64,000 nt of DNA from Chersky-840 sp963811775. Lineage in GTDB: Bacteria; Actinomycetota; Acidimicrobiia; Acidimicrobiales; UBA8190. This document shows, one piece after another, positions 52,127-61,370 of the stretch; the first letter of the stretch is position 1, and each line of letters opens with the position of its first letter. Under the pieces are notes generated by a model. The model saw only the letters and a program-made list of their open reading frames with translations. It searched no databases and was not told the DNA's origin. The position numbers and the translations under genes were made by a program. Location of the stretch: NCBI GenBank assembly GCA_963811775.1, contig CAWESO010000009.1, positions 186,001 through 250,000 of the forward strand, in the 5' to 3' direction.

Positions 52127-53074
52127 TCAGGTCCCCGCCAACCGGGCCACGACGGGGGCGAGTGACTCCCAGCAGTCGGCCTCGATGGAGAAGTACGTGA
52201 TGCCGTACTCCTCCCGACGCCATTGCAACTCCTCGGCCATCTGGTCGAGGGTGCCGATGAGCGCCACCGGCACGTGCAGGGCGTCGGCAGGATCGAGGCC
52301 GAAGGTCGGCGCCATGGCATCGGCGATCTTCTGGGCCTCATCGGTGATGATGGCGAATCCGATCAGGCAGTTGAGCTCGATGTCGTCGAACCGATCGCCC
52401 GCGGCGTGCTTCACCCAGGCGATCTTCTGTCTCGTGGCCTCGGGTGAGGCGTTGGGGGCCGTCTCGGCCCCGCCGGTCCCGGCCCGCAGGTCGACGTTGA
52501 TGCTCACGATGTCCGCCCGCTGACCGGCGATCGTGAGCACGCGCCGCCCGCCGCCCCCGAGGATCAGCGGGGGGCGGGGACGCTGCACCGGACGAGGCGA
52601 CAGGATGTGCTCGGTCACGGTGTAGTGCGTGCCCGAGAACGAGAACGGCCCGTCGGACTCGAGCAGGCCGGCGATCACGGTCACGCCTTCGGCGAATCGG
52701 TCCACGCGCCGCGCCGGGGGGTCGTAGGCGATGCCGGACTCCTCGTAGTCGGTGCGCATCCACCCCGCGCCCAGCCCCAGCTCCAGTCGACCGCCCGACA
52801 GGAGGTCGAGGGTGGCGGCCTCCTTGGCCAGCACGAACGGGTGGCGGTAATCGTTGTCGAAGACGAGGGTCCCGATGCGCAGCGACGTGGTGGCATCGGC
52901 GGCCGCCATGAGGGCGGGCACCGGCGCCAATTGGTCCCCGAAGTGGTCGGGGACGAGCAGCGTCGAGTAGCCGAGATCCTCGGCCTTCCGGGCCTGATCA
53001 GCCCACGACCGAGCCGTACCGTCCGGCGCCTTGGAGAGCTGGGCCGCGAAGCGGAACTTCCGGGGATGGCTCAT
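52127..53074 (-). CDS. LLM class F420-dependent oxidoreductase
   Basis: 315 residues with the luciferase-like barrel: SKAPDGTARSWADQARKAEDLGYSTLLVPDHF, then LRIGTLVFDNDYRHPFVLAKEAATLDLLSGGRLELGLGAGWM, and PPLILGGGGRRVLTIAGQRADIV. It matches the F420-dependent subfamily known from mycobacteria rather than the FMN luciferases. Substrate unknown. ATG start; the next gene in the same direction lies 17 nt upstream of its ATG. Confidence 0.9.
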   Translation of the reverse strand: MSHPRKFRFAAQLSKAPDGTARSWADQARKAEDLGYSTLLVPDHFGDQLAPVPALMAAADATTSLRIGTLVFDNDYRHPFVLAKEAATLDLLSGGRLELGLGAGWMRTDYEESGIAYDPPARRVDRFAEGVTVIAGLLESDGPFSFSGTHYTVTEHILSPRPVQRPRPPLILGGGGRRVLTIAGQRADIVSINVDLRAGTGGAETAPNASPEATRQKIAWVKHAAGDRFDDIELNCLIGFAIITDEAQKIADAMAPTFGLDPADALHVPVALIGTLDQMAEELQWRREEYGITYFSIEADCWESLAPVVARLAGT

Positions 53075-53091
53075 CGCACCTCATTCGTCGT

Positions 53092-53601
53092 TCATTCGTA
53101 ATAGCCGGAATGGATGTAGATGCAGGGAATGCCTTCGCTGTGGAACATGTCGCGGTTGCGGGGGTCGTCCTCGAAGGCGAGCCTCGGTTCGAAGCCGAAG
53201 GTGCGGAGCTCCCCCACCGCGGCGCGCTTGAACCGGAAGGCCTGGGCGTAGTCACCGCGGTCGCGCATCACGAGCACGTCCCACCGCAGGCGGTTGTGGG
53301 CCAACCACGACAGCGTCTGGGGCTGCACGCGCAGGGGACGGCCGGTCAGCAACACGATGCGCAGCTCGTGGTCGAGGAGCTCGAGGAGGCGGGCCACCTC
53401 TGCCACCAAGGGGTCCTCGCCACAGGCGTCGAAGAAGGCGTCCCAGTCGCGTCGCCCCCACTCCAGGAAGTGCTGGCGGCCGGCGGCGTCGGAGAGCACG
53501 CCGTCGATGTCGAAGATCACCGCGGGCCCGGGCGCGGTCGCCTCCACGCGCCAGCACCAATTGGCCGGCACCGGCGGCGGCACCCGGGCACCTTCTGTCA
53601 C
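53092..53601 (-). CDS. HAD superfamily hydrolase/phosphatase
   Basis: 169 residues. Motif I is PAVIFDIDGVLSDAAGRQHFL (DxD nucleophile), motif II is IVLLTGRPLRVQ, and the last acidic motif is PRLAFEDDPRNRDMF. This resembles the HAD domain found in polynucleotide kinase 3'-phosphatases and acid phosphatase-like proteins. Its GTG start lies 26 nt after the acetyl-CoA synthetase stop, so it is in that operon. Substrate not identified. Confidence 0.8.
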   Translation of the reverse strand: MTEGARVPPPVPANWCWRVEATAPGPAVIFDIDGVLSDAAGRQHFLEWGRRDWDAFFDACGEDPLVAEVARLLELLDHELRIVLLTGRPLRVQPQTLSWLAHNRLRWDVLVMRDRGDYAQAFRFKRAAVGELRTFGFEPRLAFEDDPRNRDMFHSEGIPCIYIHSGYYE

Positions 53602-53626
53602 GTCCGCACCTGCTGTCCGCTCGGGC

Positions 53627-55597
53627 TCAATCTTCGGTGGGCTGCGCCGTCGACAGGCGCCGGATCTCGTCGACGACACGCGGGTCGGCGAGTGTCGTCG
53701 TGTCCCCGAGGTCGCGTCCCTCCGCCACGTCGCGCAGCAGCCGCCGCATGATCTTCCCCGACCGGGTCTTGGGCAGCTCGTCGGTGAAGATCACGGTCTT
53801 GGGGCGGGCGATGGGGCCGATGTGACGAGCCACGTGGGCGCGCAGCTCCTCACCGCCCTCGGTTGTCTCCTCCTGTCCCCCCTTGAGCGTGACGAAGGCG
53901 ATGATGGCCTGGCCGGTGGTGTCGTCCTTGGCCCCCACCACGGCCGCCTCGGCCACCGACGGATGGTTGACCAGTGACGACTCCACCTCGGCGGTGGAGA
54001 TCCGGTGTCCCGAGATGTTCATGACGTCGTCCACGCGCCCGAGGAGCCAGAAGTAGCCGTCGTCGTCGATCTTGGCGCCGTCCCCGGCGAAGTACCGACC
54101 CTCGAACCGGCTCCAGTAGGTCTCCTTGTAGCGCTCGGGGTCGCCGTACAGGCCCCGCAGCATGGCGGGCCAGGGATGCGTCAGGGTGAGGTAGCCGCCG
54201 CCGCGCGCCACGGGCCGGCCGGCGTCGTCGACGACCTCGGCCACCACCCCCGGCAGGGGGAACGTGGCCGAGCCGGGCTTGCACGTGGTCACCCCCGGAA
54301 GGGGGGAGATCATGATGGCGCCGGTCTCGGTCTGCCACCACGTGTCGACCACGGGGCAGTGCCCGCCCCCGATGTGGGTCCAGTACCACACCCAGGCCTC
54401 GGGATTGATGGGCTCGCCCACCGAACCGAGCACCCGCAGGGACGACATGTCGTGGCGCTCGGGGTACTCCGTCCCCCATTTCATGAAGGTCCGGATGGCC
54501 GTCGGCGCGCAGTACAGGATCGTGACGCCGTAGCGCTCGATGATGTCCCACCACCGGTCCCTGTCGGGGAAGTCGGGCGTCCCCTCGTACATCACGCTGG
54601 TGGCGCCGTTGGCCAGGGGCCCGTACACGATGTAACTGTGGCCGGTGACCCAGCCGATGTCGGCCGCACACCAGTAGACGTCGCGCTCGGGGTGCAGGTC
54701 GAAGACGGCCCGGTGGGTGAAGGCCACCTGGGTGAGGTATCCGCCCGTGCTGTGCATGATCCCCTTGGGCCGCGCCGTGGTGCCCGAGGTGTAGAGCAGG
54801 TACAGGAGGTCCTCGGCCTCCATGTGCTCGGGGGGGCACGTGGTGTCGGCCCCGGCCATCAGGTCGTCCCACCACCGGTCACGCCCCTCGGTCATGGGCG
54901 TGGTGCCCCCGGCGTCGCCGGTGCGGCGGGCCACGACGACGTGCTCGATCGACGGCGTGTCGCGCACCGCGGCGTCGGCGTTCTCCTTGAGCGCCACCAC
55001 CGCACCTCGCCTCCACCCGCCGTCGGCGGTGACGAGGACCTTGGCCTGCGCGTCGTCGATCCGGTCGCGCAGCGCATCGGGGGAGAAGCCGCCGAACACC
55101 ACCGAGTGGGGGGCACCGAGGCGAGCGCAGGCCAGCATGGCCACGGGGAGCTCGGGGATCATGGGCATGTAGATCGCCACCCGGTCGCCGCGCCGGACCC
55201 CGAGACCTTTGAGCACGTTGGCGAAGCGCTCGACCTCGCCCAGGAGCTCGGCGTACGTGATCGTGCGGGTGTCGCCGGGCTCACCCTCCCAGTGGATGGC
55301 CACACGCCCACCGAGGCCGGCGGTGACGTGGCGGTCGAGACAGTTGTGCGACACGTTCAGCGTCCCCCCCACGAACCACCGGGAGAAGGGCAGGTCCCAC
55401 TCGAGGACGGTGTGCCACGGCTCGAACCATTCCAGGGCGCGGGCCTGCTCGGCCCAGAAGCCCTCCATGTCACGCCCGGCGTGCTCGGCCAACGATGCGT
55501 CGGCGACCACAGCCTGCTCGACGAAACCTTCCGGGGGGGCGAACAGCCGCTCCTCCAGGTAGTAGTCCTCGATGGCGGGTCCGCCGGCGTCGGACAT
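53627..55597 (-). CDS. acsA: Acetyl-CoA synthetase
   Basis: 656 residues from the ATG at 55597 (AAGGGG upstream). The adenylation motif is LLYLLYTSGTTARPKGIMHSTGGYL, later WWQTETGAIMISPLPG and YFAGDGAKIDDDGYFWLLGRVDDVMNISGHR, and the acetylatable Lys is in KTRSGKIMRRLLRD. It converts acetate, CoA and ATP to acetyl-CoA. The N-terminus with YLEERLFAPPEGF is typical. A TAGGCT box about 55 nt before the ATG may be its promoter. Confidence 0.95.
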   Translation of the reverse strand: MSDAGGPAIEDYYLEERLFAPPEGFVEQAVVADASLAEHAGRDMEGFWAEQARALEWFEPWHTVLEWDLPFSRWFVGGTLNVSHNCLDRHVTAGLGGRVAIHWEGEPGDTRTITYAELLGEVERFANVLKGLGVRRGDRVAIYMPMIPELPVAMLACARLGAPHSVVFGGFSPDALRDRIDDAQAKVLVTADGGWRRGAVVALKENADAAVRDTPSIEHVVVARRTGDAGGTTPMTEGRDRWWDDLMAGADTTCPPEHMEAEDLLYLLYTSGTTARPKGIMHSTGGYLTQVAFTHRAVFDLHPERDVYWCAADIGWVTGHSYIVYGPLANGATSVMYEGTPDFPDRDRWWDIIERYGVTILYCAPTAIRTFMKWGTEYPERHDMSSLRVLGSVGEPINPEAWVWYWTHIGGGHCPVVDTWWQTETGAIMISPLPGVTTCKPGSATFPLPGVVAEVVDDAGRPVARGGGYLTLTHPWPAMLRGLYGDPERYKETYWSRFEGRYFAGDGAKIDDDGYFWLLGRVDDVMNISGHRISTAEVESSLVNHPSVAEAAVVGAKDDTTGQAIIAFVTLKGGQEETTEGGEELRAHVARHIGPIARPKTVIFTDELPKTRSGKIMRRLLRDVAEGRDLGDTTTLADPRVVDEIRRLSTAQPTED

Positions 55598-57628
55598 GGT
55601 TGGTGATCCCCTTCTGACGGCGATGAGCGGCCTGGCCTGCACCGCGGGTCGAGCCTATCCAAGGGCCTCAACGGGACACCGGCCCGAGGTGACGCTCCGA
55701 CGACGCCCGTGGGCCTCGACGCCGCCGGGGCCTGTCAAGATGGAACGGCAATGGCCGACGGCGCCTCCGAGGCCCCCACCGCGTGCCCGACAGCCGGAGC
55801 GTGGAGGGGCCCGACACTCTGAGGGTCCCCGTCGCCGTGGGCCGACGAGCCCTGATCGTCTCCAATCTGGGTCTGACCGCGCCGGCCAGCGCCGCCACCA
55901 CGTGGGCGGCGACCGGCCTGGCCCGGGCCCTCGACACCTGGGACGGACCCGGACTGGTGGTGATCGCGGGCAACCTCCTGGACCTGAGCCGCGCCGCCCG
56001 ACCCGGCCTCGGCGGCCTCGGCGGCGCTGGCGGCCCATCCCCGTCTGGTCCGGGCCATCGAGGCGTTCGCCGGCGGCGACGACCGACGCATCATCGCCAT
56101 CCCCGGGACCACGGACGGCGCGCTGGGGTGCGGGGGCGGGCCACGTGCTCGCCGACCTCGGCGTCGAGACGGCGGCTGGCGCCGAGCTGCACATGGCGAC
56201 GGCCGCGGGCAGTCGCGTCGTCTGCGTGGCGGCGGAGGTACCGGGCCCGCTGTCGATGACGACGGCGGCACCGACCACCGCGACGGGCGCGGGCGGTGAC
56301 CCCGGGCGCGGGGCCTTCACCCTCACCCCCAACCCCGCCGCCGAGTGGCAGGACGGCCTGGAACGCCTCGCCGACCCCGCCAGCACGCCTCGCTTCTTGA
56401 CGTCGCGCCTGCTCTACCGTCGCTTCGCGCGCTTCGCGTGGTGGCTGCTCGTTCCCTTCGTCATCGCCATCGCCCTGCGGTTCCCCTTCGTCTCCTCGGG
56501 GCTCGACCATCTCGTCTTCGGGCACCCCACGCCCTCCCGGGCCATAGAGCGCGCCCAGGCCGCCGCGTGGGGGCGCGCCTGCTCTTCGCCACCCTGGTGT
56601 GCATCGCCGAGCTCGTCATCCTCGCCGTGGTGCTCGGCTTCGTGGCCCGAAAGGCGTGGCGGACCCTGGGCGGCGGCGAGCTCGACGGCCTGTTCGAGGA
56701 CGCGTTGGCCGAGCGCGGGGTCCACCGCCAACGACGACGGGCGCGACGCGGCCCGCGCCCTGTGCGGCGAGGGATACGCGGGGCTCGTGTGCGGAGCCAC
56801 CCTGCAGGCCGAGCTCACCCACCTCGGCCCCGGATTCTTCGCCTGTCCCGGCGCCGCCGGGGAGATCGTCGAGGAGCACCACGGACGGCTGGGCCTCCTG
56901 CCCGTCTTCCTGGCCTGCCAGCAGCTCGCCTGGGTGGAGCTCGAGACCGGCGCCGAGCTCCACGTGCGCCTGCTGCTCACGAGGTCGGAGCTCCCGGGGG
57001 CGACGCTGCTCGAACGCGCCGCGGCCCGCGACCGCAAGGTGCACGACGCCCACCCCCTGGTGGTGGCGGCCTACCCCCACGGCGCGTCGTGGCCGCCGGC
57101 ACCGGACCTCGGTGTGGTCCGCAACCGCTCGCGTCGGGTGCGGCGGTGGGCGGCGGGCGCCATCGCCGTGGCCGGGGTCATCGACGTGCTCACAGCCGTC
57201 ACGCCGCCGCTTCGGGGCAACCTCCATCTCGTGCTCGAGCTGCTCCCGTTCGTGGCCAGCCAGGCCGCCGGTGCGCTCGTCACCCTGGTGGGGATCGGGC
57301 TCCTGGCCCTGGCGCGGCGGGGTGCGGCGCGGCCAGCGCCGGGCCTTCGTCATCGCCGTGTGGGCCCTCGCCGTGAGCGTCGTCCTGCACCTGGCGCGCG
57401 GCGGGGACGTCGGTGGATCGCTGTTCTCACTGATCGTGCTCGGTTTCCTGGTCGTGAACCGCCGGGAGTTCCCGGCCGCGTCGGACCGGCCCTCCCTGCG
57501 CTCGGCGGTCGTCGCCCTCGTCGGCGGCGTCATCGGGATCACCGTCGTCATGACGGCCGTGGTGGAGCTGACGCTGCGCTTCGACCTCGACCGGCCCCGC
57601 ATGCCCGCTGTGGCGTGCCGGGCAGGCG

Positions 57629-58573
57629 GTGCTCGAACGCCTCGTCGGGCTGAACGGCGTGAACCTTCCCGACCGGCTCGACGACTTCCTGGCCCCGAGC
57701 CTGCTCGCCATGGGGGTCACCCTGGCGGCGGTGGCGGTGCTCCTGGCCACGCGCCCGCTGGTGGACCGGCGCCGATCGGGCGGGCGCGCCGCCGAGGCGC
57801 GGGCCCGGGACATCGTGCGCCGCCACGGCCAGGGCACCCTGGACTACTTCGCCCTGCGCAGCGACAAACAGTGGTTCTTCCACCGGGACTCGCTCGTGGC
57901 CTACGCCATCTACAGCGGCATCTGCCTGGTGTCGCCCGACCCCATCGGGCCCTCAGCCGAGCAGGAGCACGTGTGGGCGGCCTTCCGCCGCTTCGCCGAT
58001 GACCGGGGTTGGGTCGTCACCGTCATGGGCGCCAGCGAGCACTGGCTGCCGATCTACCGGGCCACGGGCATGCATGACATCTACATCGGCGACGAAGCGG
58101 TGGTCGACGTGCAGGAGTTCTCGTTGTCCGGCGGCCACATGAAGGGTCTGCGCCAGGCCCACAACCGCATCGCCAAGTACGGCTATTCGGCGACGTTCCA
58201 CGACCCCGCCCGACTCGACCGGGCCACCGCGGCACGACTCACCGGGCTCATGTCCCAGAGCCGCCGCGGAGAGTTCGAACGCGGGTTCTCGATGGTCCTC
58301 GGCCGGATCTTCGACCCTCGCGACGAGAACCTGATCCTGTGCATGGTGACCGGCCCCGACGGCGAACCCGCGGCGATGTGCCAATTCGTGCCGGCCCGGG
58401 GCATCGGCGGCTACTCACTGGACCTGATGCGGCGCGACCGCGGCGAGCACCCCAACGGGCTCATCGACTTCGCGCTCGGTGTCGACGATCGAGCACCTGC
58501 GCACTCTCGGCTGCCGGGGCATCAGCCTCAACTTCGCGGCGCTGCGCTCCGTGCTCGAAGGTGCGGGCGATGA
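57629..58573 (+). CDS. Fragment: membrane helix and DUF2156 catalytic core
   Basis: The longest uninterrupted piece of the broken gene. It begins with ERLVGLNGVNLPDRL, has one helix (LLAMGVTLAAVAVLLAT), then the GNAT-like domain: QGTLDYFALRSDKQWFF, AYAIYSGICLVSPDPIGP, FSLSGGHMKGLRQAHNRI and DENLILCMVTGPDGEPAAMCQF. This is the DUF2156 signature shared with MprF and LysX-type lysyl-phosphatidylglycerol synthases. It ends out of frame at about 58475. Confidence 0.65.
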   Translation: MLERLVGLNGVNLPDRLDDFLAPSLLAMGVTLAAVAVLLATRPLVDRRRSGGRAAEARARDIVRRHGQGTLDYFALRSDKQWFFHRDSLVAYAIYSGICLVSPDPIGPSAEQEHVWAAFRRFADDRGWVVTVMGASEHWLPIYRATGMHDIYIGDEAVVDVQEFSLSGGHMKGLRQAHNRIAKYGYSATFHDPARLDRATAARLTGLMSQSRRGEFERGFSMVLGRIFDPRDENLILCMVTGPDGEPAAMCQFVPARGIGGYSLDLMRRDRGEHPNGLIDFALGVDDRAPAHSRLPGHQPQLRGAALRARRCGR

Positions 58574-58937
58574 CGGGCCCACCCAACGGGTGGAACGGTG
58601 GGCCCTCAAGAAGATGTCGAGCTTCCTGCAGATCGAGACCCTGTGGCGCTTCAACGCCAAGTACGGCCCCGAGTGGCTTCCCCGCTACGTCGTCTACGAC
58701 GCCGCCGAGCACCTCGTGCCCGTCGCTGTTGCCATCTTGCGGGCGGAGTCGCTCTCCGAGTTCCCGGTGATCGGTCGGATGATCGCCGCATCGGAGCGCC
58801 GGGCCCACGCCGCGTCGGAGAACCCCGACTCCGACGAGCAGAGCGGCGCATCGCTGCTCCCGGTCGACGGTCCCGGTGCCGACTCGGCCGAGTCCAAACA
58901 CGGGTCACTCACGCCGCACACGTCTGAACGCGCCTGA
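58479..58937 (+). CDS. Fragment: C-terminal end of the DUF2156 protein
   Basis: Continues the previous fragment in another frame: MSTIEHLRTLGCRGISLNFAAL, then RVERWALKKMSSFLQIETLWRFNAKYGPEWLPRYVVYD, the conserved end of the DUF2156 domain. A polar, Ser/Asp-rich tail follows. An extra G near 58475 separates it from the core. By itself it would lack the active site. Confidence 0.6.
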   Translation: MSTIEHLRTLGCRGISLNFAALRSVLEGAGDDGPTQRVERWALKKMSSFLQIETLWRFNAKYGPEWLPRYVVYDAAEHLVPVAVAILRAESLSEFPVIGRMIAASERRAHAASENPDSDEQSGASLLPVDGPGADSAESKHGSLTPHTSERA

Positions 58938-58974
58938 GTCGCCCGTCGTGTCGGGGCGAGGCGAGAACCCTCGG

Positions 58975-60150
58975 TCACGACCCCGTGGCCAGGACCCGGG
59001 CGAGCCAGGGGTACACCGCCGCGGCCCAGATGTCCTGCCCGAGCCCTCCGCAATGACCGTCGGCCCCCTGCTGCGCGCTCAGCCGGACGAGATCGGCCGG
59101 AACGGTCATGGCATCGCGCAGCGTCGCGCCACCCCCACCGGCGAAGTCATGGTCGGCTTCGACGATCAGTGTGGGGCACGTGATGTTCGCCGCGTGCGCC
59201 AGCATGGTGAAGCGGCGCAACTCGGCGAAATAGCTTTCGGTGGAATCGAGCCCGTGTGCCGCCTTGCGGGCGCCGAAGAACTCCGCACGCTTCGGATCGA
59301 TCTTGCTCTGGACCCGCACCGCCGGCCCGGCGACCTTGCCCACGATGCCGGTCGGCAGGTGGGCACCCATGTCGGGCTGGGCCGGATCACACACCAGCCC
59401 CGTCAATCTCGTGTCGAAGGCCGCGGCGCGTGGCGCCAGGTAGCCGGCGAACGACCTCCCCACCACCGCGATCCGGGCGCTGTCCACCTCGGGACGCGCC
59501 ACGAGCCAGTCGAGCACCGGTGACAGCACCCGTTCGAAGTCCGGCCGGAAGTAGAGGCGCTGGGTGAACAGCGCGTCGCCTTGTCCCGGGCCGTCGAAGA
59601 CCAAGACGTTGTAGCCCCGCTCCAGGGCGCCGGGGACGTTCACCCATCCCGCCTCGGCGGTTGAGTCGTAGCCGGAGGGGAACAGCAGCGTCGGCCGGGC
59701 CGCGCCGGCCCGATCGGGGGCGAAGAGGTACCCCCCGAGCGTGGTCTGCTCATAGGGGATCCGGACCTGCTCGGTGCGGTGCTCCATGAGCTCGGTGGCG
59801 GCCCGGAAGGTTTCGACGTGGCTCCGGTACGCGCCGAGGAGCCGAGGGTCGTCGAGGTCCGAGCGTATGAAGTAATAGGCCTGGCGGTGGTACTCACTCG
59901 CCCGCAGCAGCGCGTGCAGGGCGGTGACGGTGTCACCGACCCGCATTGCGTCGTCGCCCGTGCGCTGGGCCACCGCGGCGGTCTTCGACCAGGCCTCGTA
60001 CCACGCACCACCATCGAGCTTCTGGATCCGGCGGGCCGTGGCGAGCGCTTCGCCGAGGTCCGACCCGTGCACCGGGGCCGCGGCCAGCGTCCGCACCAGC
60101 TGTCCGTCGTAGGACGGATTCTTGTAGAAGACCGTGGCCGGCTCACCCAT
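58975..60150 (-). CDS. Alpha/beta hydrolase (FrsA/DPH-hydrolase-like)
   Basis: 391 residues. A helical cap-like N-terminus (ARRIQKLDGGAWYEAWSKTAAVAQRTGDD) precedes the hydrolase domain: oxyanion PTLLFPSGYDSTAEAG, FDGPGQGDALF, nucleophile Ser in IAVVGRSFAGYLAPRAAAF, acid in LIVEADHDFAGGG and His in GADGHCGGLGQD. The fold resembles 2,6-dihydroxypseudooxynicotine hydrolase and FrsA-type enzymes, which split C-C or C-N bonds, but the substrate is not known. ATG at 60150. Confidence 0.83.
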   Translation of the reverse strand: MGEPATVFYKNPSYDGQLVRTLAAAPVHGSDLGEALATARRIQKLDGGAWYEAWSKTAAVAQRTGDDAMRVGDTVTALHALLRASEYHRQAYYFIRSDLDDPRLLGAYRSHVETFRAATELMEHRTEQVRIPYEQTTLGGYLFAPDRAGAARPTLLFPSGYDSTAEAGWVNVPGALERGYNVLVFDGPGQGDALFTQRLYFRPDFERVLSPVLDWLVARPEVDSARIAVVGRSFAGYLAPRAAAFDTRLTGLVCDPAQPDMGAHLPTGIVGKVAGPAVRVQSKIDPKRAEFFGARKAAHGLDSTESYFAELRRFTMLAHAANITCPTLIVEADHDFAGGGGATLRDAMTVPADLVRLSAQQGADGHCGGLGQDIWAAAVYPWLARVLATGS

Positions 60151-60281
60151 GTCGACTCCGTTCGCCCCGGGACGTCGTCGGCCTCGTCTCGATGGACGCC
60201 GCGTGGTCAAAGCGCGCCGAGCATAACGGTCGGGCGACGGCGAGGCCCGTGTCCGCTGTGTGTCAGCAGTAGAAAGGGAAT

Positions 60282-60881
60282 GTGCGAATCCGACGTGCCA
60301 CGTTCGACGATGCCCGGTCCATCGCGTCGGTCTACGTCCGGTCGTGGAAGGGCGCGTACCCGGGCCTGATCCCGCAGCCGTATCTCGATGCACTCACGTC
60401 CGAGGATCGCCGCGGCATGTGGGAGGACGTCCTGGCCGGCTCGCCCTGGCCCCGGACCGGAGTCCTCGTCCTGCTCGAGTCGGCCCGAGACGAGAGCCCC
60501 GGCCCCGGCCTCGGCTCCCAGGCGATCATCGGCTTCGCCTCGTTCGGCCCCACGCGCGACGAGGGTGTGGACACGAGCGAGGTCGGGGAGCTCATGACGT
60601 TCTACTTGGACCCGACCGTCTTCGGGTCAGGCGGGGCCGACCTCCTGATGGACGCGGCTGTGACGGCGCTGCGCGCCGGGGGATTCACCAGCGCCACGCT
60701 CTGGGTCCTGAGCACCAACGCCCGGGCCCGGCGCTTCTACGAACGCCGGGGCTGGCACCACGACGGCGCGAGCAAGCTCCATGACTGGAACGCGTTCGTG
60801 GCCACCGACCTGCGATACCGCATCGCGCTCGACGGCACACCCGAGCCCGAGCCCGCGTCCGCTCCAGGCAGGTCCACCTAA
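60282..60881 (+). CDS. GNAT family N-acetyltransferase
   Basis: 199 residues from a GTG with AAAGGGAAT before it. Motif: IRRATFDDARSIASVYVRSWKGAYPGLIP, MTFYLDPTVFGSGGADLLMDAAV with the acetyl-CoA loop, and LSTNARARRFYERRGWHHDG. The stop TAA overlaps the probable -10 box of the next gene. Substrate unknown. Confidence 0.87.
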   Translation: MRIRRATFDDARSIASVYVRSWKGAYPGLIPQPYLDALTSEDRRGMWEDVLAGSPWPRTGVLVLLESARDESPGPGLGSQAIIGFASFGPTRDEGVDTSEVGELMTFYLDPTVFGSGGADLLMDAAVTALRAGGFTSATLWVLSTNARARRFYERRGWHHDGASKLHDWNAFVATDLRYRIALDGTPEPEPASAPGRST

Positions 60882-60884
60882 GGT
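60879..60884 (+). promoter_or_regulatory. Putative -10 box (TAAGGT) of the PH-domain genes
   Basis: TAAGGT ends 6 nt before the ATG at 60891 and overlaps the stop codon of the GNAT gene. The 6 nt GGAGTC also hold GGAG, which could act as a Shine-Dalgarno if a longer transcript is made, so both leaderless and led mRNAs are possible. Confidence 0.35.
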
Positions 60885-60890
60885 GGAGTC

Positions 60891-61370
60891 ATGACGAACG
60901 CGCCGGCGACACCGTGGAAGCCACTGTCTCCGACGCTCATGAAGATGCGCGTCGTCGAGATCACCGTGGTCGGGATCGTGCTGGCCGTGATCGCCGGTTC
61001 GGCCTCCCTCGCCGCGGGCAGCTCGGTCGCCGCGCTCGCCGCGGTGGTGGCCGTCGCGTTGTGCAGCGTCGGTGCACTGTGGTTCGTCCGCAACCGGTTC
61101 CATGCCTGGGGATACCTCGAACGCGCCGAGGACCTCGAGGTCCGCCGGGGTGTGATGGTGCAGCGTGTGTCGGTCGTCCCCTACGGCCGGATGCAGTTCG
61201 TCGAGATCACCGCCGGCCCCGTGGAACGGCTCTTCGGGTTGTCGACGGTCAAGCTCCACACCGCCGCCGCGGCCAGCGACGCCCGGATCCCGGGGCTCGA
61301 GCCCGACGAAGCAGCGCGGCTCAGAGATCGTCTCGCCGCCCTGGGCGAGGCCAAAGCCGCCGGTCTGTGA
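60891..61370 (+). CDS. Membrane protein with bacterial PH (bPH2/DUF304) domain
   Basis: 159 residues. Two helices (VEITVVGIVLAVIAGSASLA; VAALAAVVAVALCSVGALWFV) then the PH-like domain: YLERAEDLEVRRGVMVQRVSVVPYGRMQFVEITAGPVERLFGLSTVKLHTAAAAS. Such proteins (YdbS-type) come in pairs with a longer YdbT-type partner, as here. They are thought to form membrane complexes linked to envelope stress or secretion. GTGA overlap with the next gene. Confidence 0.9.
   Translation: MTNAPATPWKPLSPTLMKMRVVEITVVGIVLAVIAGSASLAAGSSVAALAAVVAVALCSVGALWFVRNRFHAWGYLERAEDLEVRRGVMVQRVSVVPYGRMQFVEITAGPVERLFGLSTVKLHTAAAASDARIPGLEPDEAARLRDRLAALGEAKAAGL

Larger units (their letters stand above)
55783..58937 (+). pseudogene. 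DUF2156 (phosphatidylglycerol lysyltransferase/MprF-like) membrane protein, multiply frameshifted
   Basis: The translation is continuous only if the reading frame is changed about seven times (near 56000, 56120, 56560, 56722, 57325, 57605 and 58475); six fit a one-base insertion and one a deletion, and no nonsense codon intervenes. Rebuilt, it is about 1,050 residues: an N-terminal alpha/beta part with LIVSNLGLTAP and LVVIAGNLLDLS, perhaps a degenerate phosphoesterase; membrane helices (FAWWLLVPFVIAIALRF and LFATLVCIAELVILAVV); a middle domain; six more helices; and the C-terminal DUF2156 acyltransferase. It probably modified phospholipids with an amino acid. Pieces are listed separately below. 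Confidence 0.72.

Noticed and set aside
58939..58959. Short hairpin between the DUF2156 gene and the convergent hydrolase
   Set aside because: Six-bp stem with a large loop, not convincing.
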